From Symbiodinium natans (taxonomy: Eukaryota > Sar > Dinophyceae > Suessiales > Symbiodiniaceae), in NCBI GenBank assembly GCA_905221605.1, contig CAJNDS010000102.1, positions 184,001-248,000 of the forward strand: DNA of 64,000 nt. Reading direction: 5' to 3'. Each line of letters begins with the position of its first letter. Position 1 is the stretch's first letter. The notes under the pieces are model-generated. The model was not told where the DNA came from. It did not search any database and worked only from the letters and a program-made list of their open reading frames with translations. Below, one piece after another: positions 43,139 through 53,417 of the stretch. The position numbers and the translations under genes were made by a program.

Positions 43139-43375
43139 TTAACCCCTTAACCCCTTGACCCCTTAACCCCTTAAACCCTAAACCTTAAACGGGTTGAGGG
43201 TTTGGGGAGTTTAGGGAGTTTAGGGGGTTTAGGGGGTTTAGGGGGCTTAGGGGGTTTAGGGGGTTTAGGGGGTTTAGGGGGTTTAGGGGCTTAGGGTTTT
43301 AGGGTTTAGGGTTTAGGGTTTAGGGGTTAGGGCTTAGGGGTTAGGGGTTTAGGGCTTAGGGTTCAGCAGCTCCGG
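43139..43375. repeat. Mixed telomere-type tract with variant units
   Basis: CCCCTTAA units switch at about 43190 to TTTAGGGGG and TTTAGGG units in the other orientation, forming an inverted pair. Confidence 0.9.
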
Positions 43376-44234
43376 ATCGAGCAGTTTTATGGTAGTGTTA
43401 TATTTACGGCTCTGATATAGCACCCACCCACCCAGAGAATCCCATAACATTAAGAAAATATAAAATCTTCATACACGAGTTCTATTCAACGAAGACTACG
43501 GCCACAGAACAAATTCGTGCTTTAAAATCCGCATACGGTGCTGAGGGTTGTTTTTGTCTGGGGATTAGGGTTAGGGGGCTCGGATTTAGGGTTGCCGTTG
43601 AGGGGAGGTGTTTGCAGGGTTCCCAAACACGATATTAATAGACTCCCAAAACCCAAAACCGAAAATGGCGAAATCTTGTTCCTAGGATCTCGAGTTCGGG
43701 TTTCTCGAGGACGGAGGGAGCTGTTGTTAAAGTGCACAAATAGGTTTCTTACCAAACTTAGGGTACTGTGACCCCCACAAATAAGGGGTACCAGGATCGT
43801 CGGAAACCCTGACATAAAGCTCTTGTTCGATGTTTGTGTTTGTGTTCGTGTTCGTGTCGGTGTCGGTGTTGGTGTCTGTGTCTGTGTGGGTTGGTGTGGG
43901 TGGGTGAGTGGGTGAGTGGGTGGGGGTGTGAGTGTGGGTGTGGGTGGGTGGGGGGTTGGGTGGGGGGTGGGGGGGTGGGCGGGTGTCTTGTTGGCTTGGT
44001 CGCCACAACCTTGAACCTGCCCGAAGCGAAGACTTAAACATGAAAGCCCACCCAGAAAGCCCCACACACCAGCCTCCATCCCCAGCGAGTACGGGTTAAG
44101 GGTTTAGGATTGCATACAAGTCCCAGGACAAATTGCGCAACCAAGTTGAAGAACAAAGAACCGACCACCATCTCTTGGCCCCCTGAATTGCCTAAACCCG
44201 ATCCTAAACCCTAAACCCTAAACCCTAAACCCAC

Positions 44235-44911
44235 TGCAACAGCCGAGGCGCTTCATCCCAGCATCGTGCTCGCGCGCACGCGACCAGAACGGTCCGGTAG
44301 GCGATGCGGTCCTCTCCATCGGTTTGTTTCGGAATTTAGGGTTTAGGGTTTAGGGTTTATAGGGTTTAGGGTTTAGGGTTTAGGGCACACAATTTCCCGA
44401 GCTCTTGAGCTTGAAAGCTCCAGACTCTTCAACCCCTATCTGAGCCCTTACCAGCAACCAAGAACTTCCTGGAATTTGGTCCACTTGCTTATGCAAGCTG
44501 CAGCAAGCTGTCCAGCTCCGTCCCATCTCGGCCCATCGTCCCCAGGAGCTTGAGGGCGACGTCCCACTTCCCGAGCTGAACGCATGCCTGAGGCAGCCCC
44601 CCAGGCTGTCACAAAAGTTAATCACCAGCAATGGACTCCTAGGCCTGATAATCCCCAGAATCCCAGGCCTTAAGGGGCCTTTCTGAGGGATGAGGGGCTA
44701 AATCTTATAGGGTATAATCATCGGTGCAATCGCCACATCCTGGCTGTTCCATCTTGGGAATTCGAGTCTGGAAGCCCGGAAGCATTATGATAGTATATTT
44801 ATAAAGGGACCATAAGGGAATGTCCTTAGGCATGATTCCAACCACCATACTAGGCCCTGAAGCCCTCCGAATGGCACAGAATTTGACGGTTTATCTACCT
44901 GTTCCCCACGG

Positions 44912-44972
<61 letters not shown>

Positions 44973-46263
44973 GTACCGGACATTTCGTCCTAAACCCTAA
45001 ACCCTAAACCCTGAACCCCTAAAGCCACAACCCCTAAACCCTGAACCCCTAAGGCGCCTTGAGCACGGCATTGCAAGTCATCGAATGGGGGCTGATGCCA
45101 CGAGATCCTTGCGGCTCACGGCAGTCGCACAGGGAACCCTGCAGCTGCTCAAACATCCGAGGGTTTAGGGTTTAGGGTTTAGCGGTTAGGGTTTAGGGTT
45201 TAAGGTTGCAACTGCTCAAATATCCTGCAAACTACCTTGGGGACGAAATGAAACCTGAAGGGGTTTGTGGTTCATATACCTCAGTAGGAATTATAGTAGT
45301 ATAGGGTATATATGACCCCGATTTTAGGGCTGGGTTCATTGGGTCCCCAAGGTACTGCCTGTTAGCATGAAAAGACCGCAAGGACGTAAAGCTCAATCCT
45401 AACCCCTGAACCCTGTACAAAACACCAAGGCTCCAGTGCGAATTCTCACTGAGCCGCCCTGCTTCCGCGCCAATCAGACACCCGCGTCTTTTCGAAGAGA
45501 TCGAGTTCTCGTGCACGGTTAACCCACGGAACAAAACTCACCCAATGCGCAGTACCCCGAAGGCCCCTGCTCTTCGATTGGGTGCATCCCCTTTAGCCGG
45601 CAGCGTCGCTACCCTGTGGGGCATAACCTTTCGAACCCTCTGCTTGACAAACAGTGGTAAAGTCATGGACACAGGAGGCGCAGTGTTTCGGATACCGGGC
45701 TTCCAGTTCGCCTTTCATAATTGGTGTCGGCTTCGGGGCGGTCGAGTTGGGCAGGTGCAAAGTTTCGTTGGACAAAGAGGTTTCCAGGAGCCGCCGCATT
45801 TTCACAGACCTTCAAGCTGCAGTACAACCACCTACCACCTGCCCCTGCGTTCTCGCACGAATCACGTTATCAGCATCCATATCAATCTGGGAAGTGCACA
45901 ATGCTTGAGAGTCCAAGCCGCTGGGGAGCTATTGAGGATCATGGCCATGATGAGGCGGGAATGTAGTTGCCAACGCTTTAAGATACTATTATGGGGGTTG
46001 TCAAAATTATAATCCCTTTTGGGGGTACCCTAGAAATTTTAGGTGCCGTATTATGATAGGGCCATCCAAAAAGGGACCAGAATTTTGACAACCACCCTTT
46101 TCAGGGTGCCACTTGACGATGTTGCAGGAAGCAGGGCAAGCGCGCACCGGTGTATTCCCAGGGTAGAGTTGGGCGCCAAAGCAATTCCCAGAAGTCACCC
46201 CCCCGCAACCCTTGAGGTGTGATATTTCCGCAGGGCCCAGAGACCTCCACATTCTATGTCTAC

Positions 46264-46296
<33 letters not shown>

Positions 46297-49200
46297 AAAA
46301 AAAACAAAAAACAAATGTATAAAGAGATAAACATAAGTATAAATAGCTAGAGATATAGAAGCACATACAGCATAACACTGACTGTTTCTTCGGCTCTCCG
46401 CATTCCGCAGCACACACACACAAACCGCACGAGCCAAGAATCCCATGGCGGTGGCCAGGGATAAGATCTCCCTCCACAAGCCAGCCTTGCGTGGCGCGCT
46501 GTCGGTGTGGGGTTTCGGGTTCAGGCTTTAGAGTTTACGGCTTAGGGATGTCTAGGGTTTCGGGCTTAGGGTTATGGCCTTCCAGATCAACGAGTCCAGT
46601 AAGCCACTGGGTAGGCGAGGACAGGTTCGGGTTTAGGAATGAGGGCTTCAGGAGACCTGCCGTGTGAGGGCCCCCCCTCGCGCGGAACCTGTGCTGTGAA
46701 AAGATCTTCTCTGAGCAACAAGATTCAGCAAGGGACTGCAGCCTAATAATTCTTACAATGTTCTGAACTCCTGATCGTAACCCCGCAACCCAATGCCCCC
46801 GAAACACACCCCGAACGATGGGGAGTTTCACCCAAGCAGACGGTGGACCAAGCCTTACACACGCAAACAGCGACGTGAAGCACGACGTACGACGTCAAGA
46901 GAGCTCGAGGGTATACCCTATACCACTCTAATCCCTTTAAACAAGTTAGGCCATGAACCCTCTTAGGGTTCATAGGGCCCAAAATAGGGGTAGCCCGAAT
47001 AGACCCCCCAAATACTATAGTCCTCATTACAGGAACCCCCCAAAAAGGGTATCCCTATGTTCGGAAACTATACGCTATACTACACTAATCCCTCAAATTG
47101 TCAAAGACATTCGGGGTATACGAGCCATGAACCCTTTGGGTCACAGGCGCGAAAGAAACCTGGTGACTTGGAGGTACGGGCGCTGTTTTCGCATGGGTGT
47201 TAGCTGCTCAAGCACAGTCTGTATGTACGTTTCTCAGGAACGCGAGAATTAGGTTAGGATGTCCCACAGCAAGAAACACTGCAAAAACCGATGTTTTTTG
47301 AGTTTTTTATCTTGTGAAGCTACAATTAGCTGAAATATATGACAAAGAAGTACACATCACTCCTTTCACTTCAGGCGTTCTAGTGAAAGGCCGCAATGGC
47401 GGCAAACAAGCACATAAAACAATGCTTTTAACGATGTTTTACGACATGCACACAAGGGTCAGTTTTGTGCGTTTTTGTGATTTTTATTTATGTTGCTTTT
47501 GCTGGCAATTGTTAGTGGTTCGAGCGTCATGACGACGACACACGGTTCGCATAAGCCTTGTGACAGTGCGTCTTGCTACAGAAACGTCGAACATCCTGCT
47601 GCAGAAACGCTGTAAATACCGGTGTTTTGGGCATGGATAGAGAAAACATAGTCGTAACCAACCCCCCCCCCCCCCCCCCCAAAACAGACCCAAACCTCTC
47701 CAAAAGTCCACGAAACAACCAGGTTTTTGACGCGCCCGTTCCCTTTAAGGAATCTAACATGTGCCCTATACTACCCTAATCCCTCTTAGGGTATATGAAC
47801 CCTAAATCCAGGTCCCTAAACCCTTTTAGGGTTCATATTGCCCCTAAACCCTAAACCCTAAACCCTATAAACCCTAAACCCTAAACCCTAAACCCTAAAC
47901 CCTAAACCCTAAACCCTAATATGGCGCCCTTCAGGAGCCCCGGCCTTCTCGCATACGCCGATGGTCATGTCGAAGTGCACTTCGGTGAGGTTCACGCTGG
48001 TGTCGTCCACCAGCTGTTGAAAGATCTCCAGGCCCTGAGGGTTTAGGGTTTAGGGTTTGGGGTTTAGGGTTAGGGTTTAGGGTTTAGGGTGTAGGGTTTA
48101 GGGTTTGGGGTTTAGGGCTAGGTTTTTTTTTTTTTTGGGAGGGGGGGCTTAGGGTTCACACCTTCGGGTTTAGGGTTTAGGGCTTCAGAGCGGATAGGAG
48201 GAGTTGAGGCTGCTTCAGTTTCAGCTCAGGGCTTCCATTCCTTCGGTCAGCGGGGGAATCCTCACGCCTCCCCGGCAAGCCCAAAAAAGCAGGAAGACCC
48301 CTAAACCCTAAACCCTAAACCCTAGGCCATACACCCAATACCCTAAACCCGAGACCTAGACCCGAAACCTAAACCCTAAACCCTAGGCCCTTAACCCCAA
48401 CACAACGGTCTAGGGCCTGCTCACCGTTCCTAGAGCGCAGGACCCGAAGCCTAACACTATAAACCCCCTAACCCTAAACCCTTAAACCCTTAAACCCTAA
48501 ACCTTAAACCCCTAAACCCTAAACCCTAAACCCCTGAACCCGTAAACCCTACAAACCCGAAACGCGCCTTGACTTGATCTCGCTCCTGGCCCTCCTCGCC
48601 AAAGAGCGCCCGCAGCAAGGAGCAGAGCTGCGTCTCGTTGGGCGTGATGCCTTCTTTTCTTCGCGTTGCCATCTTCTTTGGCCGCTTCTAGCCCTGAACC
48701 CGAAACCCTAAAGGGTTTAGGGTTTAGGGTTTAGGGTTTAGGGCAAACCCTTTTGCATCCGGGCTTAGGCACTCGGCCGGGGATGGAAGTACCCTTCGCC
48801 CTATGCGACATCATGGCCTGTACCGCGCACAACAGCGGCCCCTGAGCAGCCCCCTAAACCCTAAACCCTAAACCCTAAACCCAAAACCCTAAACCCTAAA
48901 CCCTGCTCTTCAAGGACCGTGGCTGAGGCGGTCCACCAGTTCAGGCTCTTGGGGGTTTGCAAAAATTGCAGGGCTTAGTTTGTTTCCGAAACCCTAAACC
49001 CTAAACCCTAAACCCTAAACCCTAAACCCTAAACCCTAAACCCTAAACCCGGGGGGGGGGTGGGCCCGACAACCCGACATGCACAAGGATTGGTCAAGCA
49101 GGCTGCGTCCCCCTGGAAAATCGTCAAGCTTGTACCGGTGCACCCTGAGGATTCTCCCGGGTAGGGCTACAGTTATAGGAGGAATCCCGCTAACTAGGAT

Positions 49201-50460
49201 AGTGTTTTGGGGGGTTCGTACAAGTACAGAGGGACCATAAGGGGATAACTCCGGGATAACTGTTAGTAAGTCTTCCGACCCGATATGAACCCCTAAACTT
49301 TTCTCCAAGCAAACGCAGGCTCTGGGGCGCGGTGCCGTTTTCCCGCATGGAGATGTAGAGCTCAAAGCAGCGCTCGTGGTATTCCGGAGAGTACGACAAG
49401 CCTGAGGACGAAAAGGTTAAAACATGAAACTGTAGATAGCTCGCAGTGGATAGCCTCGAATGTGTCCTGCTTCAGTTCTGGGACTACACTAAACCCTAAA
49501 CCCTAAACCCTAAACCCTAAACCCCCTAAGTTAAGCCCTAAAATCACCTACGATCCTCCGAATTGTGTGATGAGGGATTAGTGATTACTGCTGGCGCGTG
49601 CGGGGCGAGGCGCCATGAAGCACCGTGTGGTAGCAGGAGTTGTTGAGCTGAATGCCGTCTTCCTTCACAGCAAGGCGCACACGGTTTAGGGTTTAGGGTT
49701 TAGGGTTTAGGGTTTAGAATCTGGAAGTGTTGCGGTCCTGCTCATCCAAAGTCTTACATACAACGCTTTAAGTGAGGCCTGTGCCTCCCGTACATACTGC
49801 TGTCGCCAGCACGGCAAAGCTCCCTGGACTCACGACGTCATGGCGAAGTTTCACCGGATTCACCTGCCGACCCTGAGTGCCAAGCCCTGTACACTCGAGA
49901 AACCCTAAGGGTCCATGTACCTCACAATTATATACTTGGGCTCCAAAGTCCTTATGCAAAATTAAAAAGTACGTTAAGACCCGAGTACTCTTGATTTGGG
50001 TACATGGACCCTTCGGGAAGCCCGAAACCCTAAACCCTAAATCCTGAACCCTATACCCTGAACATGGACTGTTTGTCAGCAGGCCTGCATCTGGTCCATG
50101 AGCGTGATGATGTTCTCCTCTTCATGCGGTCTTCAAGGACTTGTGCTGTAAAAAAAGGGGCGCAACATTAAGTGCTTGTAATGACCGCTAGCATCTCAAC
50201 TAGCAAAAAGATCGTGACAAAAGCGCTGCCAGGCACCATGCCAAATCATGAAGCCACGACAAAGGCTCAGCAGAACCCTAAACCCTGAACCCTGAACCCT
50301 ACACCCTAAACCCTACTCACCGAAGTTCCCCAAAAACTCGGGCTGAGTTCCGAACCCACTTCTTTCGGCTATGGCACGATGCCAGCGCAAAGTCGTAGCT
50401 GTGCCTCGGCCACGGCAGGGCGTTGTGAAGTCCGACTCGACGTCTAAAGTACTGCGCGCA
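44235..50460 (-). CDS. Pentatricopeptide-repeat-like (PPR) gene, about ten exons
   Basis: Candidate exons 5' to 3' (minus): 50460 to about 50370 (HSYDFALASC); 50130-50085 (ENIITLMDQMQ); 49662 to about 49610 (IQLNNSCYHTVLHG); 49401-49299 (ERCFELYISMRENGTAP); about 49145-49053 (HRYKLDDFPGGRSLLDQ); about 48950-48906 (KSLNWWTASATVLEEQ); about 48655-48568 (ITPNETQLCSLLRALFGEEG); 48034-47928 (GLEIFQQLVDD...TIGVCEKAGAP); 45144-45058 (GISPHSMTCNAVLK); 44605-44495 (KWDVALKLLGTMGRDGTELD); 44311-44235 (IAYRTVLVACARARCWDEAP). The Tyr/Ala/Cys/Lys pattern (Y..vL.aC.ka..w..Al.Ll..M...G) fits PPR helices, which bind organelle RNA. Most donors read GC or GT, and nearly every exon is bracketed CCCTAAA/TTTAGGG. 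Not all exons join in a proven phase; start and stop are unknown; 45.2-47.9 kb may hide more exons or a second gene. Confidence 0.6.
44912..44971. repeat. (CT)n microsatellite
   Basis: About 28 CT dinucleotides with one TTT interruption. Confidence 0.97.
45235..45352. repeat. Hairpin family D, copy 1
   Basis: Ends CCTTGGGGACGAAATGAA and its complement TTCATTGGGTCCCCAAGG. The interior TATAGTAGTATAGGGTATA is also self-complementary. Confidence 0.85.
45353..47927. other. Large intron or intergenic stretch with hairpins
   Basis: Contains a (TA)n(GA)n run at 46262-46300, hairpin-like elements with CATGAACCC/GGGTTCAT at about 46952-46976 and 47128-47145, C15 at about 47668, and a telomere-type tract at 47845-47918. 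The stretch 45545-46012 is open on both strands, and a real exon may lie there. Confidence 0.3.
49907..50013. repeat. Hairpin family B, copy 4
   Basis: Ends AAGGGTCCATGTACCTCA and GGGTACATGGACCCTT. Arms AATTATATACTTGGGCTC and GACCCGAGTACTCTTGATT are weaker. Confidence 0.85.
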
Positions 50461-50469
50461 CTGCAAGAT

Positions 50470-51540
50470 TCCTGAAACTTTTAGGGTTTAGGGTTTAGCT
50501 TCATCTCTTAGGGTGTTAGGCGCTCACTTCCAAGCTAAGCTGCCAAAAGGCACTACGGCAATCCCATCCTTAAACCCTAAACCCTAAAACCCCAGATTCC
50601 TAAAACCCCTAACCCTTTTTCGAACCAGGCCTCTGTAGAAATCAGAAAACACCTAAACCCCTGAATGCGTTTTTTGTCCTCTCCAGGTCTGACGTCGTCA
50701 GCCGGATGAATGGCAGGAGCGGAAAAGCGAGGCGCAGCTCGATTACTGGCTGCAGGCCTGGCAACTCCCAGGCCCTAAGTAGTACAACACCCCTGCCCCC
50801 CCTTAAACCCTAAACCCTAAACCCTAAACCCTAAACCCCAAGCTAGACTAGAGCTTCGGGATGCTTCAGGTGGTGGCGAGGTGGGGGTGAGGCAGACTCA
50901 GGGGGTAAGCCTCAGCCCTCGTTTCGGGTCTAGGCTTGAGGGGTTCAGCAACGGCTTGCTGGCAAAGAAGTTACAACAGTAGAATAGAGTAGAATCATCA
51001 GAGAACAACCATCTTTGCAGACATTCGCAACACGAAATCACAGCAAGCTGCTTTGCGTCGCGTTCGGGAGATTCACGCGGTTTCTCAAGCCCGGGGCAAA
51101 GGAAGCGGGATCATGCACCGCAGCCTCCATGCTCCGCGGGAACAGTTTCCTTGCATATAGAGTGTACAAAGGTGAAATTAGAGTCAGGGTGCGTCAAGGG
51201 TTCATCCCCGCACCGACCGCATCCTGCCGAAAGGCTTCCCACCAGACATCTTACGGTCTGCCTGGAAGACAATGACAAGACCGGCCACCAAAACTGAGTC
51301 TCCACGTCCCCTTTTTCAGGGGAGACCCGCTCAACTCCAGAGGCCTCCGGCCTCCACATGCAAGAGTGTGAGCAAGGAGGCCTACAGGCCTACAAAGGGT
51401 AAAAAAGAATGCACGTCTGAGATGTACTTTAATGTCGGTATGACTTGAAGTCTGATGTACTGCATGTACAGTAAGTACCCTAAGAAGGGCTACAACAGAG
51501 ATGCCACAAAATCAGGGGCTGCTTCTTTACAGCGCCGCCA
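50470..51540. other. Tracts and one coding-like island; no assigned gene
   Basis: A strong pyrimidine tract plus CAG acceptor (TTTTTTGTCCTCTCCAG) at about 50672-50688 is followed by a plus-strand frame PDEWQERKSEAQLDYWLQAW ending LPGPK and TAG at about 50781; another frame is open too. A CCCTAAA tract lies at 50803-50840. 51015-51360 is open on both strands without a recognisable domain. Confidence 0.35.
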
Positions 51541-51544
51541 GCCA

Positions 51545-53284
51545 TCACACGGCCTTCCGGGTGACTTCGCGCGCATAATCCTCATCCTCTCCCGCCTTCA
51601 CCTCTTCACGTGCCGGCGTCTCTTGGTGGTAGCTGAAAAGCTCCGTGAAATGGAAGCAAAATGCTGAAAGGTCAAGGGCTTCGGTTCCGGTCTGGCGGAT
51701 AACTTCCTTCAGCCGCACCTTGAAGCGCCGCTCGTCCGCGCTGTGCTCGAAGCGAAGACTTCGGGCCTCCATGCATTCGATGATCTTCTCAGCGCTGACA
51801 TGCCCACTCCCGTCCGAGTCGAAAGCCCGGAAGAGAATGGCGAGTTCACGTTGATCCATGGCCACTGCCTTCTGGTAGCGGAAGTTCCGAGAAGAGACCT
51901 GCTTTATCAGGACTCCCATGAGCCAGTGGTGCAACCAACGAAGATACGTGACCATGACCAAGGTGCAGGTGACCAGCCACACGCAAAGGATGCAAGCCAT
52001 CGTCGTCATGAGCCAGGCAACCTCAATCTGTGCCCAGCCCATAATGAAAAGGACGGCCAGCACAAGCACGGCCACCGAGGGAAAGCTGATCCGCGAAATC
52101 TTGTCTAAGAAGTGTGCAGAGCGGGAGGATACTGCGGACCGCAAGAATTGCACCAGAACGTTCTCCAGGACGCTCGCAAAAAGGATCACCGTCAGACAGA
52201 ACATGGTAACATCCATCCACAGGAGCGACGAGGTATGCTGGGGAATCATGGCGTAGGCCATGGTCCTGAAGACTTGCAAGGACAGGAAAGACAGGAAGCC
52301 CGTGGCGACCCGCGGCATGACCAGGTCAATGGGAATGAAGAACCCAGCGAAAGGAATGAAGAGCAAGGCGCTGAGAGGCCAAAACAACCGGACAAGGAGG
52401 ATGCCGATGCGTCGCGTCATCGAAATATTGATGCAGATTGAGGAAGTAGCCAGGGATCGCTGCACCTTTTGCACGACGATGGAACTCACATCGAAGCCTT
52501 TCCGTTCGAGGCTCTCTATAAAGCGCTTGGAAGCAACAGGACTGATCATCGAAGTTCCATCCCACATCGTTGAGATTCGTGAAAGGTCTGTTGCAAAAAG
52601 AGAGCCCGATGGTGCGGACAGTGTGGTCTGGAAGTGCGGGTCCGTAAAATACTCGAAAGGTATGCAGAGTTCCAACACTTGCGTGTCAAATGGAAAGTGC
52701 TCATATGACAGAGTCACGTCGAAAGACGTCTTTTCGTTGTCCACCCATAGTGCTTCGAAATCGCTGGTCGCTGGCACAGTCATGGCGACAATCGGATCAA
52801 ACTCGGTGATGCCTCGTGGGTTTGCTGAGGTCTTCAACAGAAGATGCACCGGAATAGGTGTCCAAATGTATTCATCAACCGTCAAGAACTCAGAGAGCGA
52901 CTGTCCCAAATCTTTGGCGGAGCTAACAAAAGCTTCGTAGCTTTGGCCGAAACAGGAGCTTAGACTGCTGTCAATCGATTGCTCGAAATAGACCCTGTCC
53001 TGATCGCTACAACCGGTTGCGTTGCAGTGCCTGTCCATGGAATACACCATCGCCTCACGCCATCTCGGGTCTCTCCACCACAGTTTCATCAAAGCATTCA
53101 CCACAATCTGCCCATCAGGCTCATTCAATGCATTCACATCCACCAGGAATATGCTGACATTCACCCGATTGCTTCGCATGTCCACTGATGGTGGCAACTT
53201 CATTGCCATCTTGGACTCGGCCACCAAAGGCAACCACAGAACAAGGCACGATATCATGGCAGCAGCAGAGAAATTGAGCATCAT
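51545..53284 (-). CDS. Pentameric ligand-gated ion channel with C-terminal EF-hand
   Basis: 579 residues in one uninterrupted frame. A signal-peptide-like start (LVLWLPLVAES) is followed by an extracellular ligand-binding domain (about 35-290) with the family hallmark FPFD at 197-200. Hydrophobic segments: 293-317 (M1), 325-346 (M2, RVATGFLSFLSLQVF, pore-lining), 354-378 (M3), about 401-420 and 424-447. An EF-hand-like loop DSDGSGHVSAEK lies at 489-500, with Lys at position 12 where Glu is normal. The two cysteines of the animal Cys-loop are not at their usual places, so it is closer to the proline-loop type. Five hydrophobic segments after the signal would put the EF-hand in the cytosol, suggesting calcium tuning of gating. 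The ligand is unknown. The gene appears intronless, unlike its neighbours, and may be a retrocopy. Confidence 0.9.
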   Translation of the reverse strand: MMLNFSAAAMISCLVLWLPLVAESKMAMKLPPSVDMRSNRVNVSIFLVDVNALNEPDGQIVVNALMKLWWRDPRWREAMVYSMDRHCNATGCSDQDRVYFEQSIDSSLSSCFGQSYEAFVSSAKDLGQSLSEFLTVDEYIWTPIPVHLLLKTSANPRGITEFDPIVAMTVPATSDFEALWVDNEKTSFDVTLSYEHFPFDTQVLELCIPFEYFTDPHFQTTLSAPSGSLFATDLSRISTMWDGTSMISPVASKRFIESLERKGFDVSSIVVQKVQRSLATSSICINISMTRRIGILLVRLFWPLSALLFIPFAGFFIPIDLVMPRVATGFLSFLSLQVFRTMAYAMIPQHTSSLLWMDVTMFCLTVILFASVLENVLVQFLRSAVSSRSAHFLDKISRISFPSVAVLVLAVLFIMGWAQIEVAWLMTTMACILCVWLVTCTLVMVTYLRWLHHWLMGVLIKQVSSRNFRYQKAVAMDQRELAILFRAFDSDGSGHVSAEKIIECMEARSLRFEHSADERRFKVRLKEVIRQTGTEALDLSAFCFHFTELFSYHQETPAREEVKAGEDEDYAREVTRKAV

Positions 53285-53409
53285 AGCTACCTCGCATGTG
53301 CACTCTTGCAGTTACTCTGACATGACGAGTGGCCTCATGCACAGCAAAGACTTAGGCAACACACACAAAGGCCATGCTCCTGCTCCCTCCTGTGACGGCT
53401 TCTTATATC

Positions 53410-53417
53410 CTTGAGCC
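53410..53417 (-). other. Possible relict spliced-leader 3' end (GGCTCAAG)
   Basis: The last eight bases of the dinoflagellate spliced leader occur on the sense strand 126 nt upstream of the channel ATG. Genes re-inserted from mRNA often keep such a remnant. Eight bases is a weak match, and the preceding leader bases are not preserved. Confidence 0.3.

Larger units (their letters stand above)
40213..44230. other. Tracts, hairpins and isolated exon-like islands
   Basis: 40213-40300 is the upstream part of the retroelement, with no LTR recognised. A hairpin remnant with ACCCGGGAGAAACCTAGG lies near 40593. Telomere-type tracts lie at 40805-40836 and 43139-43375. Minus-strand frames at 41856-42080 (SNYISFSDFGTAEGGRACQK), 42147-42503 and 42367-42687 are open without recognisable domains. 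GTGT-rich repeats fill 43810-43985. Confidence 0.35.

Noticed and set aside
43522-44079. 185-residue minus-strand frame
   Set aside because: The core is Thr/Pro/His repeats from a GTGT-rich simple repeat.
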